From Lachnospiraceae bacterium UBA4316 (lineage in GTDB: Bacteria; Bacillota; Clostridia; Lachnospirales; Lachnospiraceae), in the NCBI GenBank assembly GCA_002394535.1, contig DGUG01000202.1:1-5464 (forward strand): 5,464 bases of DNA, written 5' to 3'. A program made the translations under genes and the position numbers. Each line of letters starts with the position of its first letter. The first letter of the stretch is position 1. Below are positions 1-5,464 of this stretch, in pieces. The notes under the pieces were generated by a model. The model worked only from the letters and a program-made list of their open reading frames with translations. It was not told where the DNA came from and did no database searches.

Positions 1-397
1 TCAGACCCTCTATTATCTGCCCTATCCCATCTTCCCTTGGGGCTCCGACGGCAGAGCCCGGATGAAGCACAAGGATATCGCTTCCCATTGCAATGGTGCG
101 CTCTATCTCCACTGCGAGAAAATCCCTGGCAAGCTTATATATTTCAGGCTTTACGGTATTGGCAAGATTTATGATATAAGGTGCATGGATCACAAGCTTT
201 TCAATGCCGTGCTCTTTCATATACTCATGACCTTCTTCGATGCGAAGTTCCGAAATATTTTTACGTTTTGTATTCTGCGGTGCACCGGTATACACCATAA
301 GAGCATTGGCACCATAGGATGCAGCCTCTTTAGCCGAGCCAAGAAACATTTCCTTTCCGCTCATACCGCAGTGTGATCCGATCAGTATCTTATCCAT
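1..397 (-). CDS. nfo: Endonuclease IV (AP endonuclease family 2), C-terminus off the left edge
   Basis: DNA repair enzyme that cuts the backbone 5' to abasic sites in base excision repair; a cytoplasmic TIM-barrel metalloenzyme using three zinc ions (known for the family). Translating the minus strand from the ATG at 395-397 gives 132 residues, starting [17 protein letters not shown]. The family landmarks visible are the first strand with IGSH (6-9), [11 protein letters not shown] (36-46), [13 protein letters not shown] (69-81) and LVLHPGS (109-115). His71 and His112 align with zinc ligands His69 and His109 of the E. coli enzyme. The family is usually about 275-285 residues, so roughly half the protein is missing beyond the window. 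The start lies 7 bases after the symporter stop; the purine-rich AGGCGAGGAA at the end of the symporter gene can serve as its ribosome site, so the two genes are probably cotranscribed. No frameshift is seen. The family assignment is secure. Confidence 0.95.
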   Translation of the reverse strand, partial: MDKILIGSHCGMSGKEMFLGSAKEAASYGANALMVYTGAPQNTKRKNISELRIEEGHEYMKEHGIEKLVIHAPYIINLANTVKPEIYKLARDFLAVEIERTIAMGSDILVLHPGSAVGAPREDGIGQIIEGL

Positions 398-404
398 TTT
401 ATAA

Positions 405-1937
405 TTATTCCTCGCCTCTTTTAACAGCTTCGGCTGCTTCCTGCTGTATGTCGACAAAATATGACAGAACCGGTTCCTCACTCTTACCGTCCAGTTTTCT
501 TGCCACATAGTTACGTGTGATCTTAACCACTACCGGAGTAAGTGCAACAACACCGATAAGGTTGGGAACCATCATCAGACCGTTGAATGTATCCGAAATA
601 TCCCATGCGAGCGAAGACGTCATTACCGCTCCCGATACCATCATAAGGACGAAGATCACGCGATAGATCTTCACTCCCTTAATCCCAAACAGATACTCCA
701 CAGCTTTGCTGCCATAGTGGGACCATCCGAGAACTGTTGTAAAGGCAAAGAGAAGAACGGCAATGGCAACAAACCACTGTCCGGGACGGCCGAACACATT
801 TCCGAAGGCCTGGGCAACAAGGGTCGCATCACTTACGCCTTCTTTTACAAGACCTGTTGACAGATCAATATATCCCGATGAGAGAACTACGATCGCCGTC
901 ATTGTACATACAACAAACGTATCCGCAAACACCTCGAATATTCCCCACAGTCCCTGCTTAACCGGTTCTTTGACATTTGAATTACTGTGTACCATAACGG
1001 AGCTACCAAGTCCTGCTTCGTTTGAGAACACACCTCGTTTGCATCCCTGCTGAACAACTGTCATTACGGCTATACCCGTTGCTCCTCCGGCTGCCGCTTT
1101 TACCCCGAAAGCATACTTAAATATCGATACGATCATTGCCGGGATGGATGTAATGTGAACGATCATGATTATGAGAGCACCCAGAATATATATAAGAGCC
1201 ATGAAAGGAACTACCTTTTCCGCAACGGCTGCGATCCTCTTAAGACCTCCGATTATGATGAACCCGCCAATAACCATCAGGACAATACCTATGATCAGGT
1301 TGACTACGCTTATTCCCCCGAATACAGTGGCACCGGTGGCATTCGAAAAGAAGGCGCTCTCCAGATTGAGTGTGATCTTGTTGATCTGACCCATGTTACC
1401 GATTCCGAATGATGCAAGCACCGCAAAGCAGGCAAACAAAACAGCCAGAAATCTTCCGATCTTCTCGTAACCTGTTATGTTCCCAAGGCCGTCTCTGAGA
1501 TAATACATTGCGCCCCCGGACCACTCGCCTTCCGTGTTCTTGCGTCTGTAGTAAATTCCCAGTACATTCTCGGAGTAGTTGGTCATCATTCCCAGAAATG
1601 CCGCAACCCACATCCAGAATACGGCTCCGGGACCTCCCACACATATGGCAGCTGCAACACCGGCTATGTTTCCTGTTCCTATAGTTGCCGCAAGCGCTGT
1701 ACAAAGCGCCTGAAACTGCGATACGCTTCCCGACTCATGCTTGACGTGGGCATCGGCTTTGAACACTCCGCCGATAGTCTTGCTCATCCAGTGTTTGAAA
1801 TGCGTTATCTGGAAAAATCCCGTAAGAATCGTAGTCAGAACCCCGGTACCTATTAACAGAACCAGACCGATCTTAACCCAGACAAACGAGTTGATGCTGT
1901 CATTTACAGTTGCTACGGTAGTCATAAAATCGCCCAT
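405..1937 (-). CDS. Sodium:alanine/glycine symporter, AGCS family
   Basis: Secondary transporter that imports a small neutral amino acid with sodium across the cytoplasmic membrane. Family members take alanine, glycine or, for B. subtilis AlsT, reportedly glutamine, so the substrate here is open. The 510-residue protein is full length for the family. It has a hydrophobic first segment near 20-42, [11 protein letters not shown] at 87-97, and [16 protein letters not shown] at 101-116, which fits the PROSITE sodium:alanine symporter signature as I recall it. The second conserved block [14 protein letters not shown] is at 300-313, and further hydrophobic segments continue to about 472, with a charged cytoplasmic tail from 474. 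The chosen ATG (1935-1937) is preceded by AAAGGGGCGAG at workable spacing. An ATG four codons later (1923-1925) is possible but has a poorer site. It is the first gene of a minus-strand unit with nfo, and its leader contains a terminator-like hairpin. Confidence 0.95.
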   Translation of the reverse strand: MGDFMTTVATVNDSINSFVWVKIGLVLLIGTGVLTTILTGFFQITHFKHWMSKTIGGVFKADAHVKHESGSVSQFQALCTALAATIGTGNIAGVAAAICVGGPGAVFWMWVAAFLGMMTNYSENVLGIYYRRKNTEGEWSGGAMYYLRDGLGNITGYEKIGRFLAVLFACFAVLASFGIGNMGQINKITLNLESAFFSNATGATVFGGISVVNLIIGIVLMVIGGFIIIGGLKRIAAVAEKVVPFMALIYILGALIIMIVHITSIPAMIVSIFKYAFGVKAAAGGATGIAVMTVVQQGCKRGVFSNEAGLGSSVMVHSNSNVKEPVKQGLWGIFEVFADTFVVCTMTAIVVLSSGYIDLSTGLVKEGVSDATLVAQAFGNVFGRPGQWFVAIAVLLFAFTTVLGWSHYGSKAVEYLFGIKGVKIYRVIFVLMMVSGAVMTSSLAWDISDTFNGLMMVPNLIGVVALTPVVVKITRNYVARKLDGKSEEPVLSYFVDIQQEAAEAVKRGEE

Positions 1938-1968
1938 TTTTTCTCGCCCCTTTGCGTGAAGTTAATCC

Positions 1969-2000
1969 AAAAACAGGGCGGTAGCACCCGCTACTGCCCC
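1969..2000 (-). terminator. Terminator-like hairpin in the symporter leader (possible attenuator)
   Basis: Read on the minus strand, GGGCAGTAGC (1999-1990) and GCTACCGCCC (1985-1976) form a 10-position stem with a four-base loop GGGT. There is one A.C mismatch at the fifth pair, and a G.U pair (2000 with 1975) can extend the base. The stem is followed at once by TGTTTTT (1975-1969). This is the layout of an intrinsic terminator, yet it lies between the predicted promoter and the symporter start. Only about ten bases separate the predicted transcript start from the stem, too few for an aptamer upstream. It may be an attenuator, a 5' stabilising hairpin or a leader with alternative folds. On the plus strand the stem pairs fully (G.U wobble) but no T-run follows, so termination in that direction is not supported. 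Confidence 0.55.
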
Positions 2001-2016
2001 ATTACAGTTCTTTAAT

Positions 2017-2044
2017 ATTATACACATCCTGGCGAATATGTAAA
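2017..2044 (-). promoter_or_regulatory. Sigma-A-type promoter for the symporter-nfo unit
   Basis: On the minus strand a -35 box TTTACA (2044-2039, five of six consensus bases) is followed after 16 bases by a perfect -10 box TATAAT (2022-2017). Transcription should start near 2010, giving a leader of roughly 70 bases that includes the hairpin at 1969-2000. This is the best promoter match in the divergent region. Confidence 0.75.
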
Positions 2045-2055
2045 GAAAAACAGTC

Positions 2056-2134
2056 TTCTATAAACAAAGCAATAATAAATATGATAAAATCATTCCGAAA
2101 ACGAAGTTGAAAAATACTGCAGCACTTACAGGAG
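2056..2134 (+). promoter_or_regulatory. Weak candidate promoter and ribosome site for the 400-residue membrane protein
   Basis: A -10-like TATGAT lies at 2080-2085, with a poor -35 candidate (TTCTAT, 2056-2061) 18 bases upstream. Surrounding sequence is very A+T rich. The ribosome site AGGAG at 2130-2134 sits six bases before the ATG and is convincing; the promoter itself is only a suggestion. Its -35 is about a dozen bases from the -35 of the divergent symporter promoter, so the two could interfere. Confidence 0.35.
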
Positions 2135-2140
2135 ATAACC

Positions 2141-3343
2141 ATGACATATTGGGCTGATTATGAGGTAAATCGTGGCAGACAGCCCGAAATTGACTGCCTG
2201 AAGGCATTAGTTATTATTATCATGATCTTTCTGCATGTCTTCGAAGGATGCACAGAGAGAAATTCCGTTACCTACTACATCCTCACTTATCTTGAATGTC
2301 TGACCGGAGCAGGAACCTTTATGCTATGCATGGGCATAGGAGCACGCTATTCCCGACATCAGACGCCCAAGGACTATCTGCGCCGTGGTTTCGAATTGTT
2401 GACTGTCGGGCAGGCATTAAACTTGGTAAGGGTCTCACTGCCCTACCTGATCATCTGGTGGATTAATGGTGACAGTGCTTATCTGTCCAACGCTTTATTA
2501 ATCATACAGGCAGATATATTGAGCTTCGCAGGCTTTGCATTTATGTTGCTGGCGTTACTCAAACGGATGAAGTTCTCTGATGGTGCCATTGTGCTGACAG
2601 GTATCATCATGAACGCTTTTGCCTATGTGCTTTTCCGCTACTTCCACACCACCGGCAATTTTCTGGTGGATCAGTTGCTGGCTTATTTCATTGTCACTGA
2701 TGCGGAGGCATATTTTCCTCTGTGCTCTTATTTCGTGTATGTTGCATTTGGTTATGCCCTCGGCAGGATATACCTAAGGATTAGGAATAAAGATGCCCTT
2801 TCCGCCCGGGTATTACTCTTGTGCGGACCAATCGCCATCGGCTATTATCTTCTGCGAGCCTTCGTGCCTGTCTCCGTGCTGCCGGAGTTTAACAGCATAG
2901 AGATGTATATTATGAAACCCGGGCCTGATGCTCTGGCAAATATTCTGATGACGGTGTTTCTGCTGGCAGTGTTCCACATACTGCTTCGTCACAAAGATGC
3001 TCCGATGCTGGTTAACCACCTGTCCGGACACATCAATCAATACTATTGCCTAAGTTTTATTCTGATAGTACCGATGTGCATACTTCTTGTGGGTGTTATC
3101 GGAGAGCGTATGAAAGGTAATATTATGCCGATGCTCTATAGTCTGATAGTGTTAACAGCCTGCTATTTCTTTATAAGCTGGGTGGATAAGCGGAAGCTGC
3201 CGAACAGCATCATTAAACTGAAGAGTCCGTGGAATGTGGTGGCAATCACAACAGTATGGCTGCTGACTTTTGCTATCGTGGCCTACGTCTATCCCAGAAT
3301 TACAGAGTATGCAACAATATGGAACAATTATTTGGATTACTAA
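2141..3343 (+). CDS. Polytopic membrane protein resembling HGSNAT/acyltransferase-3 family acyltransferases
   Basis: A 400-residue integral membrane protein with about ten hydrophobic segments, at roughly 20-35, 46-66, 84-106, 115-140, 147-167, 174-185, 194-212, 223-243, 265-282, 300-320, 329-347 and 366-384 (some may be re-entrant). The N-terminal RQPEIDCLKALVIIIMIFLH (13-32) matches the R-x-x-E-I-D-x-L-[RK] followed by a helix ending in His that opens heparan-alpha-glucosaminide N-acetyltransferase-like (DUF1624) and acyltransferase-3 proteins; His32 is the candidate catalytic residue. Further family-like points are MGIGARYSR (64-72) followed by YLRRGFELL (79-87), QADILSFAG (123-131) and YFPLCSYFVYVAFGYALG (191-208). 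Such enzymes move acyl groups onto sugars or cell-envelope polymers; the substrate here cannot be read. AGGAG six bases upstream supports the ATG. The gene is monocistronic by layout. Leucine codons TTA/TTG are commoner than in neighbouring genes. The family placement is by motif memory only. Confidence 0.65.
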   Translation: MTYWADYEVNRGRQPEIDCLKALVIIIMIFLHVFEGCTERNSVTYYILTYLECLTGAGTFMLCMGIGARYSRHQTPKDYLRRGFELLTVGQALNLVRVSLPYLIIWWINGDSAYLSNALLIIQADILSFAGFAFMLLALLKRMKFSDGAIVLTGIIMNAFAYVLFRYFHTTGNFLVDQLLAYFIVTDAEAYFPLCSYFVYVAFGYALGRIYLRIRNKDALSARVLLLCGPIAIGYYLLRAFVPVSVLPEFNSIEMYIMKPGPDALANILMTVFLLAVFHILLRHKDAPMLVNHLSGHINQYYCLSFILIVPMCILLVGVIGERMKGNIMPMLYSLIVLTACYFFISWVDKRKLPNSIIKLKSPWNVVAITTVWLLTFAIVAYVYPRITEYATIWNNYLDY

Positions 3344-3344
3344 T

Positions 3345-3369
3345 TTATCGTATCTCGATAATTAATTAT
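3345..3369. repeat. Inverted repeats upstream of the DUF2975 operon promoter (candidate operator)
   Basis: Two adjoining dyads are visible. TTATCG (3345-3350) and CGATAA (3356-3361) are perfect six-base arms around TATCT. ATAATTAATTAT (3358-3369) is a perfect 12-base palindrome whose last base is the first base of the -35 box. The position fits an operator for a dimeric regulator, the obvious candidate being the HTH protein of the same operon. The region is A+T rich, so chance palindromes are quite possible. The first dyad is too weak and lacks a T-run to be called a terminator for the upstream gene. Confidence 0.35.
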
Positions 3370-3397
3370 TGAAAATCGAAATCTAATATGCTATACT
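3369..3397 (+). promoter_or_regulatory. Extended -10 sigma-A promoter of the DUF2975-HTH-membrane protein operon
   Basis: TTGAAA (3369-3374, five of six) is followed after exactly 17 bases by TATACT (3392-3397, five of six), and TG sits one base before the -10 box (extended -10). Transcription should begin near 3404, leaving a short leader that is mostly the ribosome site AGGAGG (3408-3413). Confidence 0.75.
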
Positions 3398-3422
3398 CTC
3401 CGATTGTAGGAGGTTATAGCAT

Positions 3423-3896
3423 ATGGAAAAAACATCATTATCATTGAAGCTTACGGTAATAACAGCCGGACTGCTAGGTGCGGTATTCTATTTCTGGGCG
3501 CTTCCCTCTGTCGGAAGGTTCATAGCCGAAGCATCCCCCGAGTTTGGAGGTGCATATTACCCGTGGCTTATTCTATTCTGGGTCACTGCCATTCCCTGCT
3601 ATTTTGCACTTGTACTGCTCTGGAAAGTCATAAAGAGCATAGACGGCAACCAGCTGTTTCGAACAGTAAACGCTGACCGGTTCAGGACAGTTGCAAAGCT
3701 TGCGTTTACAGACGCTGCCCTGTTCATGGCGGCTAATATTGTATTTTTGTTTCTTAACTTCAATCACCCCTCCATTCTGATCGCTTCCGCATTCGTATGC
3801 ATTGTCGGTGTGGCATTCGGCATATGCATGAAAGCCATGGCAACCTTCTTTGACAAGGCAGCCACTCTTCAGGAAGAAAACGATCTTACGATTTAA
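3423..3896 (+). CDS. DUF2975 family membrane protein (YoaS-like)
   Basis: A 157-residue membrane protein with four hydrophobic helices, at about 8-29, 47-71, 92-112 and 116-140, and no enzymatic motif. Family marks are the loop GNQLFRTVNADRF (75-87) between helices 2 and 3 and the C-terminal tail ATLQEENDLTI (147-157); a tail reading EENDLTI is typical of DUF2975 proteins as I remember them. The length is normal for the family. The start is fixed by AGGAGG nine bases upstream. The downstream HTH gene begins 17 bases after this stop, the same pairing as yoaS-yozG in Bacillus subtilis. The molecular role of the family is unknown. A plausible inference is that it senses a membrane state or sequesters the partner regulator, but nothing in the sequence proves this. 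Confidence 0.88.
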   Translation: MEKTSLSLKLTVITAGLLGAVFYFWALPSVGRFIAEASPEFGGAYYPWLILFWVTAIPCYFALVLLWKVIKSIDGNQLFRTVNADRFRTVAKLAFTDAALFMAANIVFLFLNFNHPSILIASAFVCIVGVAFGICMKAMATFFDKAATLQEENDLTI

Positions 3897-3913
3897 AGCG
3901 AAGGAGCACCGTT

Positions 3914-4156
3914 ATGGAAGAATCAAGAGGAACTCTGATATTTAACATAGATGTTATGCTCGCAAAACGTAAGATGAGTGTTACGCAGCTTGCGGAAAAA
4001 GTAGGTATTACCCTTGCGAATATGTCCATACTTAAGACCGGAAAGGCTAAGGCAATAAAAGTATCGACACTTATCGCGATATGTGATGCGCTAAACTGCC
4101 AGCCGGGAGATATTCTCGAATACCGGAAACAGGGAGATGAAACAAATGATAAGTGA
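3914..4156 (+). CDS. Small Cro/C1-type HTH transcriptional regulator (YozG-like)
   Basis: An 80-residue protein that is almost entirely one DNA-binding domain of the Cro/C1 (HTH_26) kind. MSVTQLAEKVGITLANMSIL (21-40) supplies the helix-turn-helix. The following KTGKAKAIKVSTLIAICDAL (41-60) and CQPGDILEY (62-70) form the stereotyped second half of YozG-like proteins. There is no ligand-binding or dimerisation domain beyond the core, which fits control through a partner. AAGGAG (3901-3906) lies seven bases before the ATG. It is encoded between two membrane proteins and its 3' end overlaps the next gene, so the three are made together. It probably binds near the operon promoter, where dyads are seen at 3345-3369; this autoregulation is inferred. 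Confidence 0.92.
   Translation: MEESRGTLIFNIDVMLAKRKMSVTQLAEKVGITLANMSILKTGKAKAIKVSTLIAICDALNCQPGDILEYRKQGDETNDK
4132..4148 (+). promoter_or_regulatory. Ribosome site that sets the start of the third operon gene
   Basis: GGGAG (4132-4136) inside the end of the HTH gene directly abuts an ATG at 4137, leaving no spacer, but lies nine bases before the in-frame ATG at 4146. The second ATG is therefore the better start, giving an 11-base overlap with the HTH gene and probable translational coupling. Confidence 0.65.
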
Positions 4157-5309
4157 TGCCGATCAGCTTATGCAAAACCTGGTTTTTATGCTGCTTGTTT
4201 TTTCTGTTATGGCAACACCTGTCGTTGCGGTTATATCGGAGGCGGTATTTCTGTTAATGACAGTTAAGCGCCCTGATAAGATCACCCGCAAAAAGAAGTC
4301 CCTGTTCTTTACCATTGATCTGATAACAGTGGTTCTTGCAGTTGTCCTTCAGATGGCCTATCTGTCATTTTTCGATGTTATGTTTTCTGCCGACTGGCAG
4401 ACGCAGCTCTATAATTCTCAGAAGCACCAGCCAGTCTATACCGGTTCCTTGCCAACGTTCATAACAATTGCGGTCCTTGGCATTGCCGGGCTGTGTATAC
4501 TGAACCTTATAAACGTAAACAAGACCCCGCCACTGATACCAACCCTTGCAATGTCGGCATTATATTTGGGAATTTTGTTAAGCATTGTCTTTACGATACA
4601 CGTGATCGATTTTGACAGGATGGGATCATTTGAGCTTTACCTGCTGCTCCCTCCCATAGCGTACATACTCATGGCTTTTCGCGCCATTTGTGGTGTTATT
4701 AGCGACTATGCACCGTCCGAAAACAGAATGAGTAAGGTAGAAAGCTCCTCCACTCTTTCCACTTTTTTAAGTATGCTTGAGGATGCAAAACACTGGCCCG
4801 CTATAGCCCTTGTTATGACGATACCTATGCTGGGGATCCTGATATGCATTCTTATGATTTTCGGACAGGCTCCGGATGCTGCCATAAAGGCCTTCACCGA
4901 AACTGCAGATTTCCGGCTGTCACAGAAGATCCCTCCACAGCAGCTCTACTATGATGAACACTACCTGTGTACTGTGGCTGCAGGCGGGGATACCAAAATA
5001 GTGAGGCCCCTTCGCATGGGCATAAGGCACGGACATCCTGTTGTTGTTAACCGGCAGTTATGTATCGCAAACGCCTTCGAACAGGTACTTGAAGAGCGCA
5101 CGCCCCGATTCCATAAGCTGGTACGGTCCGTCTATGACACTTTCGGATTTCCGGTTGCGCGCCTGATCAGGACCAGAAGAGCTGCGGATATTGTGTATTT
5201 TATTATGAAGCCGCTTGAATGGGCGTTTCTGATGGTGTTGTATTTGTCAGATATCAATCCCGAAGACAGAATTGCCATGCAATATACCGGAACAGTCAAA
5301 AAAGATTGA
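4146..5309 (+). CDS. Multi-pass membrane protein with conserved C-terminal domain of unknown function (DUF6688-like)
   Basis: A 387-residue protein from the preferred ATG (390 if the ATG at 4137 is used). Hydrophobic segments lie at about 11-40, 53-78, 103-124, 131-156, 163-187 and 217-241, then a polar region, then a last hydrophobic stretch at 349-369. The charged linker 41-51 (KRPDKITRKKK) suggests a cytoplasmic loop. After helix six comes a conserved-looking domain: AIKAFTETADFRLSQK (246-261), YLCTVAAGG (273-281), RHGHPVVVNRQLCIANAFEQ (294-313), YDTFGFPVARLI (330-341) and MKPLEW (354-359). I recall this pattern from proteins labelled DUF6688, whose function is not known; that label is from memory. 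The Cys/His/Arg-rich stretch could be a metal-binding or catalytic site, but this is not shown. It overlaps the HTH gene, so it belongs to the same operon. No signal peptide distinct from the first helix is seen. Confidence 0.8.
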   Translation: MISDADQLMQNLVFMLLVFSVMATPVVAVISEAVFLLMTVKRPDKITRKKKSLFFTIDLITVVLAVVLQMAYLSFFDVMFSADWQTQLYNSQKHQPVYTGSLPTFITIAVLGIAGLCILNLINVNKTPPLIPTLAMSALYLGILLSIVFTIHVIDFDRMGSFELYLLLPPIAYILMAFRAICGVISDYAPSENRMSKVESSSTLSTFLSMLEDAKHWPAIALVMTIPMLGILICILMIFGQAPDAAIKAFTETADFRLSQKIPPQQLYYDEHYLCTVAAGGDTKIVRPLRMGIRHGHPVVVNRQLCIANAFEQVLEERTPRFHKLVRSVYDTFGFPVARLIRTRRAADIVYFIMKPLEWAFLMVLYLSDINPEDRIAMQYTGTVKKD

Positions 5310-5336
5310 TAGTTTACATGAGTTATGATATATAAT
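5306..5336 (+). promoter_or_regulatory. Candidate promoter for the DegV-family gene
   Basis: TTGATA (5306-5311), which overlaps the stop codon of the upstream gene, is followed by TATAAT at 5331-5336 with a 19-base gap, or by TATATA at 5329-5334 with a 17-base gap. The -10 region is good and the spacing is less certain. No hairpin terminator is visible in 5310-5380, so readthrough from the operon is also possible. Confidence 0.5.
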
Positions 5337-5380
5337 TTCCTTGATATCCTTAAACCGGTATTTTCCAAAGAGGTGAACCA

Positions 5381-5464
5381 TTGAGCAAAATCGCCATAAT
5401 CACAGACAGTAACAGCGGTATTACACAGGATCATGCCAAGAAGCTGGGGATCAGTGTACTTCCC
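5381..5464 (+). CDS. DegV-family fatty-acid-binding protein, N-terminus only
   Basis: The first 28 codons of a gene that runs off the right edge. They read (M)SKIAIITDSNSGITQDHAKK followed by LGISVLP. The I-x-T-D-S-[NTS]-S-G-[IL] strand and loop, followed by the A-x-x-L-G-I-x-V-[LV]-P strand, is the standard opening of DegV proteins. These are soluble two-domain proteins of about 280 residues that bind a fatty acid and, as FakB, present it to the kinase FakA for phospholipid synthesis. Most genomes of this kind carry several paralogs, so the exact role is open. The start is TTG: GAGGTG (5370-5375) lies five bases upstream and no in-frame ATG or GTG is available nearby. Confidence 0.88.
   Translation, partial: MSKIAIITDSNSGITQDHAKKLGISVLP

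Noticed and set aside
62..376. Open frame on the plus strand opposite endonuclease IV
   Set aside because: It lies antisense to a clear nfo reading frame with recognised motifs, has no ribosome site and its translation resembles no family.
763..1959. Several open frames overlapping the symporter on both strands
   Set aside because: All lie within or antisense to the 510-residue symporter, whose signature motifs are intact. The overlapping frames are compositional shadows without start signals.
1976..1999. The symporter-leader hairpin as a plus-strand terminator
   Set aside because: The stem pairs well on the plus strand, but the following bases (CATTACAG) are not T-rich and no plus-strand gene ends upstream of it.
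1938..2022. Glycine riboswitch upstream of the symporter
   Set aside because: Related symporters often have one, but the leader from the predicted start is only about 70 bases and shows no tandem aptamer core; only the single hairpin is present.
2107..2135. TTGAAA at 2107-2112 as a -35 box for the 400-residue membrane protein
   Set aside because: The expected -10 position falls on the ribosome site (CAGGAG), so no promoter can be built from it.
2813..3040. Minus-strand open frame inside the 400-residue membrane protein
   Set aside because: Antisense to an intact membrane protein, low-complexity translation and no ribosome site.
3344..3368. Intrinsic terminator after the 400-residue membrane protein gene
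   Set aside because: The TTATCG/CGATAA stem is short and A+T rich and is followed by AATTAATTATT rather than a T-run, so it fits an operator dyad better than a terminator.
5132..5434. Minus-strand open frame spanning the operon end and the DegV start
   Set aside because: It is antisense to two supported genes and to the promoter-bearing spacer; its translation has no recognisable pattern.

Overview
The window looks like ordinary chromosome from a low-to-moderate GC Gram-positive anaerobe, most likely a Clostridia/Lachnospiraceae-type Firmicute. This is inferred from purine-rich Shine-Dalgarno sites, TTGAAA/TATACT-type sigma-A promoters, the DUF2975 + YozG-like regulator pair, the Firmicutes-style endonuclease IV N-terminus and a DegV-family gene. 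No mobile element, tRNA, rRNA or CRISPR array was seen.

Left part (1-2022, minus strand): a two-gene transcription unit. A promoter at 2017-2044 drives a complete 510-residue sodium:alanine/glycine symporter (AGCS family, 405-1937). Seven bases after its stop comes the start of endonuclease IV (nfo, 1-397), which runs off the left edge. The symporter leader carries a GC-rich hairpin followed by a T-run (1969-2000), which has the form of an intrinsic terminator/attenuator placed between promoter and gene.

Middle (2023-3343, plus strand): a divergent intergenic region, then a 400-residue polytopic membrane protein resembling the membrane acyltransferases (heparan-alpha-glucosaminide N-acetyltransferase/acyltransferase-3 type). 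Its leucine codon choice differs from its neighbours, so it may be an accessory or transferred gene.

Right part (3344-5309, plus strand): a good extended -10 promoter (3369-3397), with two inverted repeats just upstream of it, precedes a compact three-gene operon. The genes are a four-helix DUF2975 membrane protein, a small YozG-like Cro/C1 regulator (80 residues), and a 387-residue multi-pass membrane protein with a conserved C-terminal domain of unknown function (DUF6688-like). The second and third genes overlap by 11 bases. A membrane protein, a DNA-binding protein and a second membrane protein made together suggests a membrane-linked regulatory module whose signal and output are unknown. 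This is the least-understood part of the window.

Right edge (5310-5464): a short promoter-bearing spacer, then the first 28 codons of a DegV-family fatty-acid-binding protein that starts at TTG.
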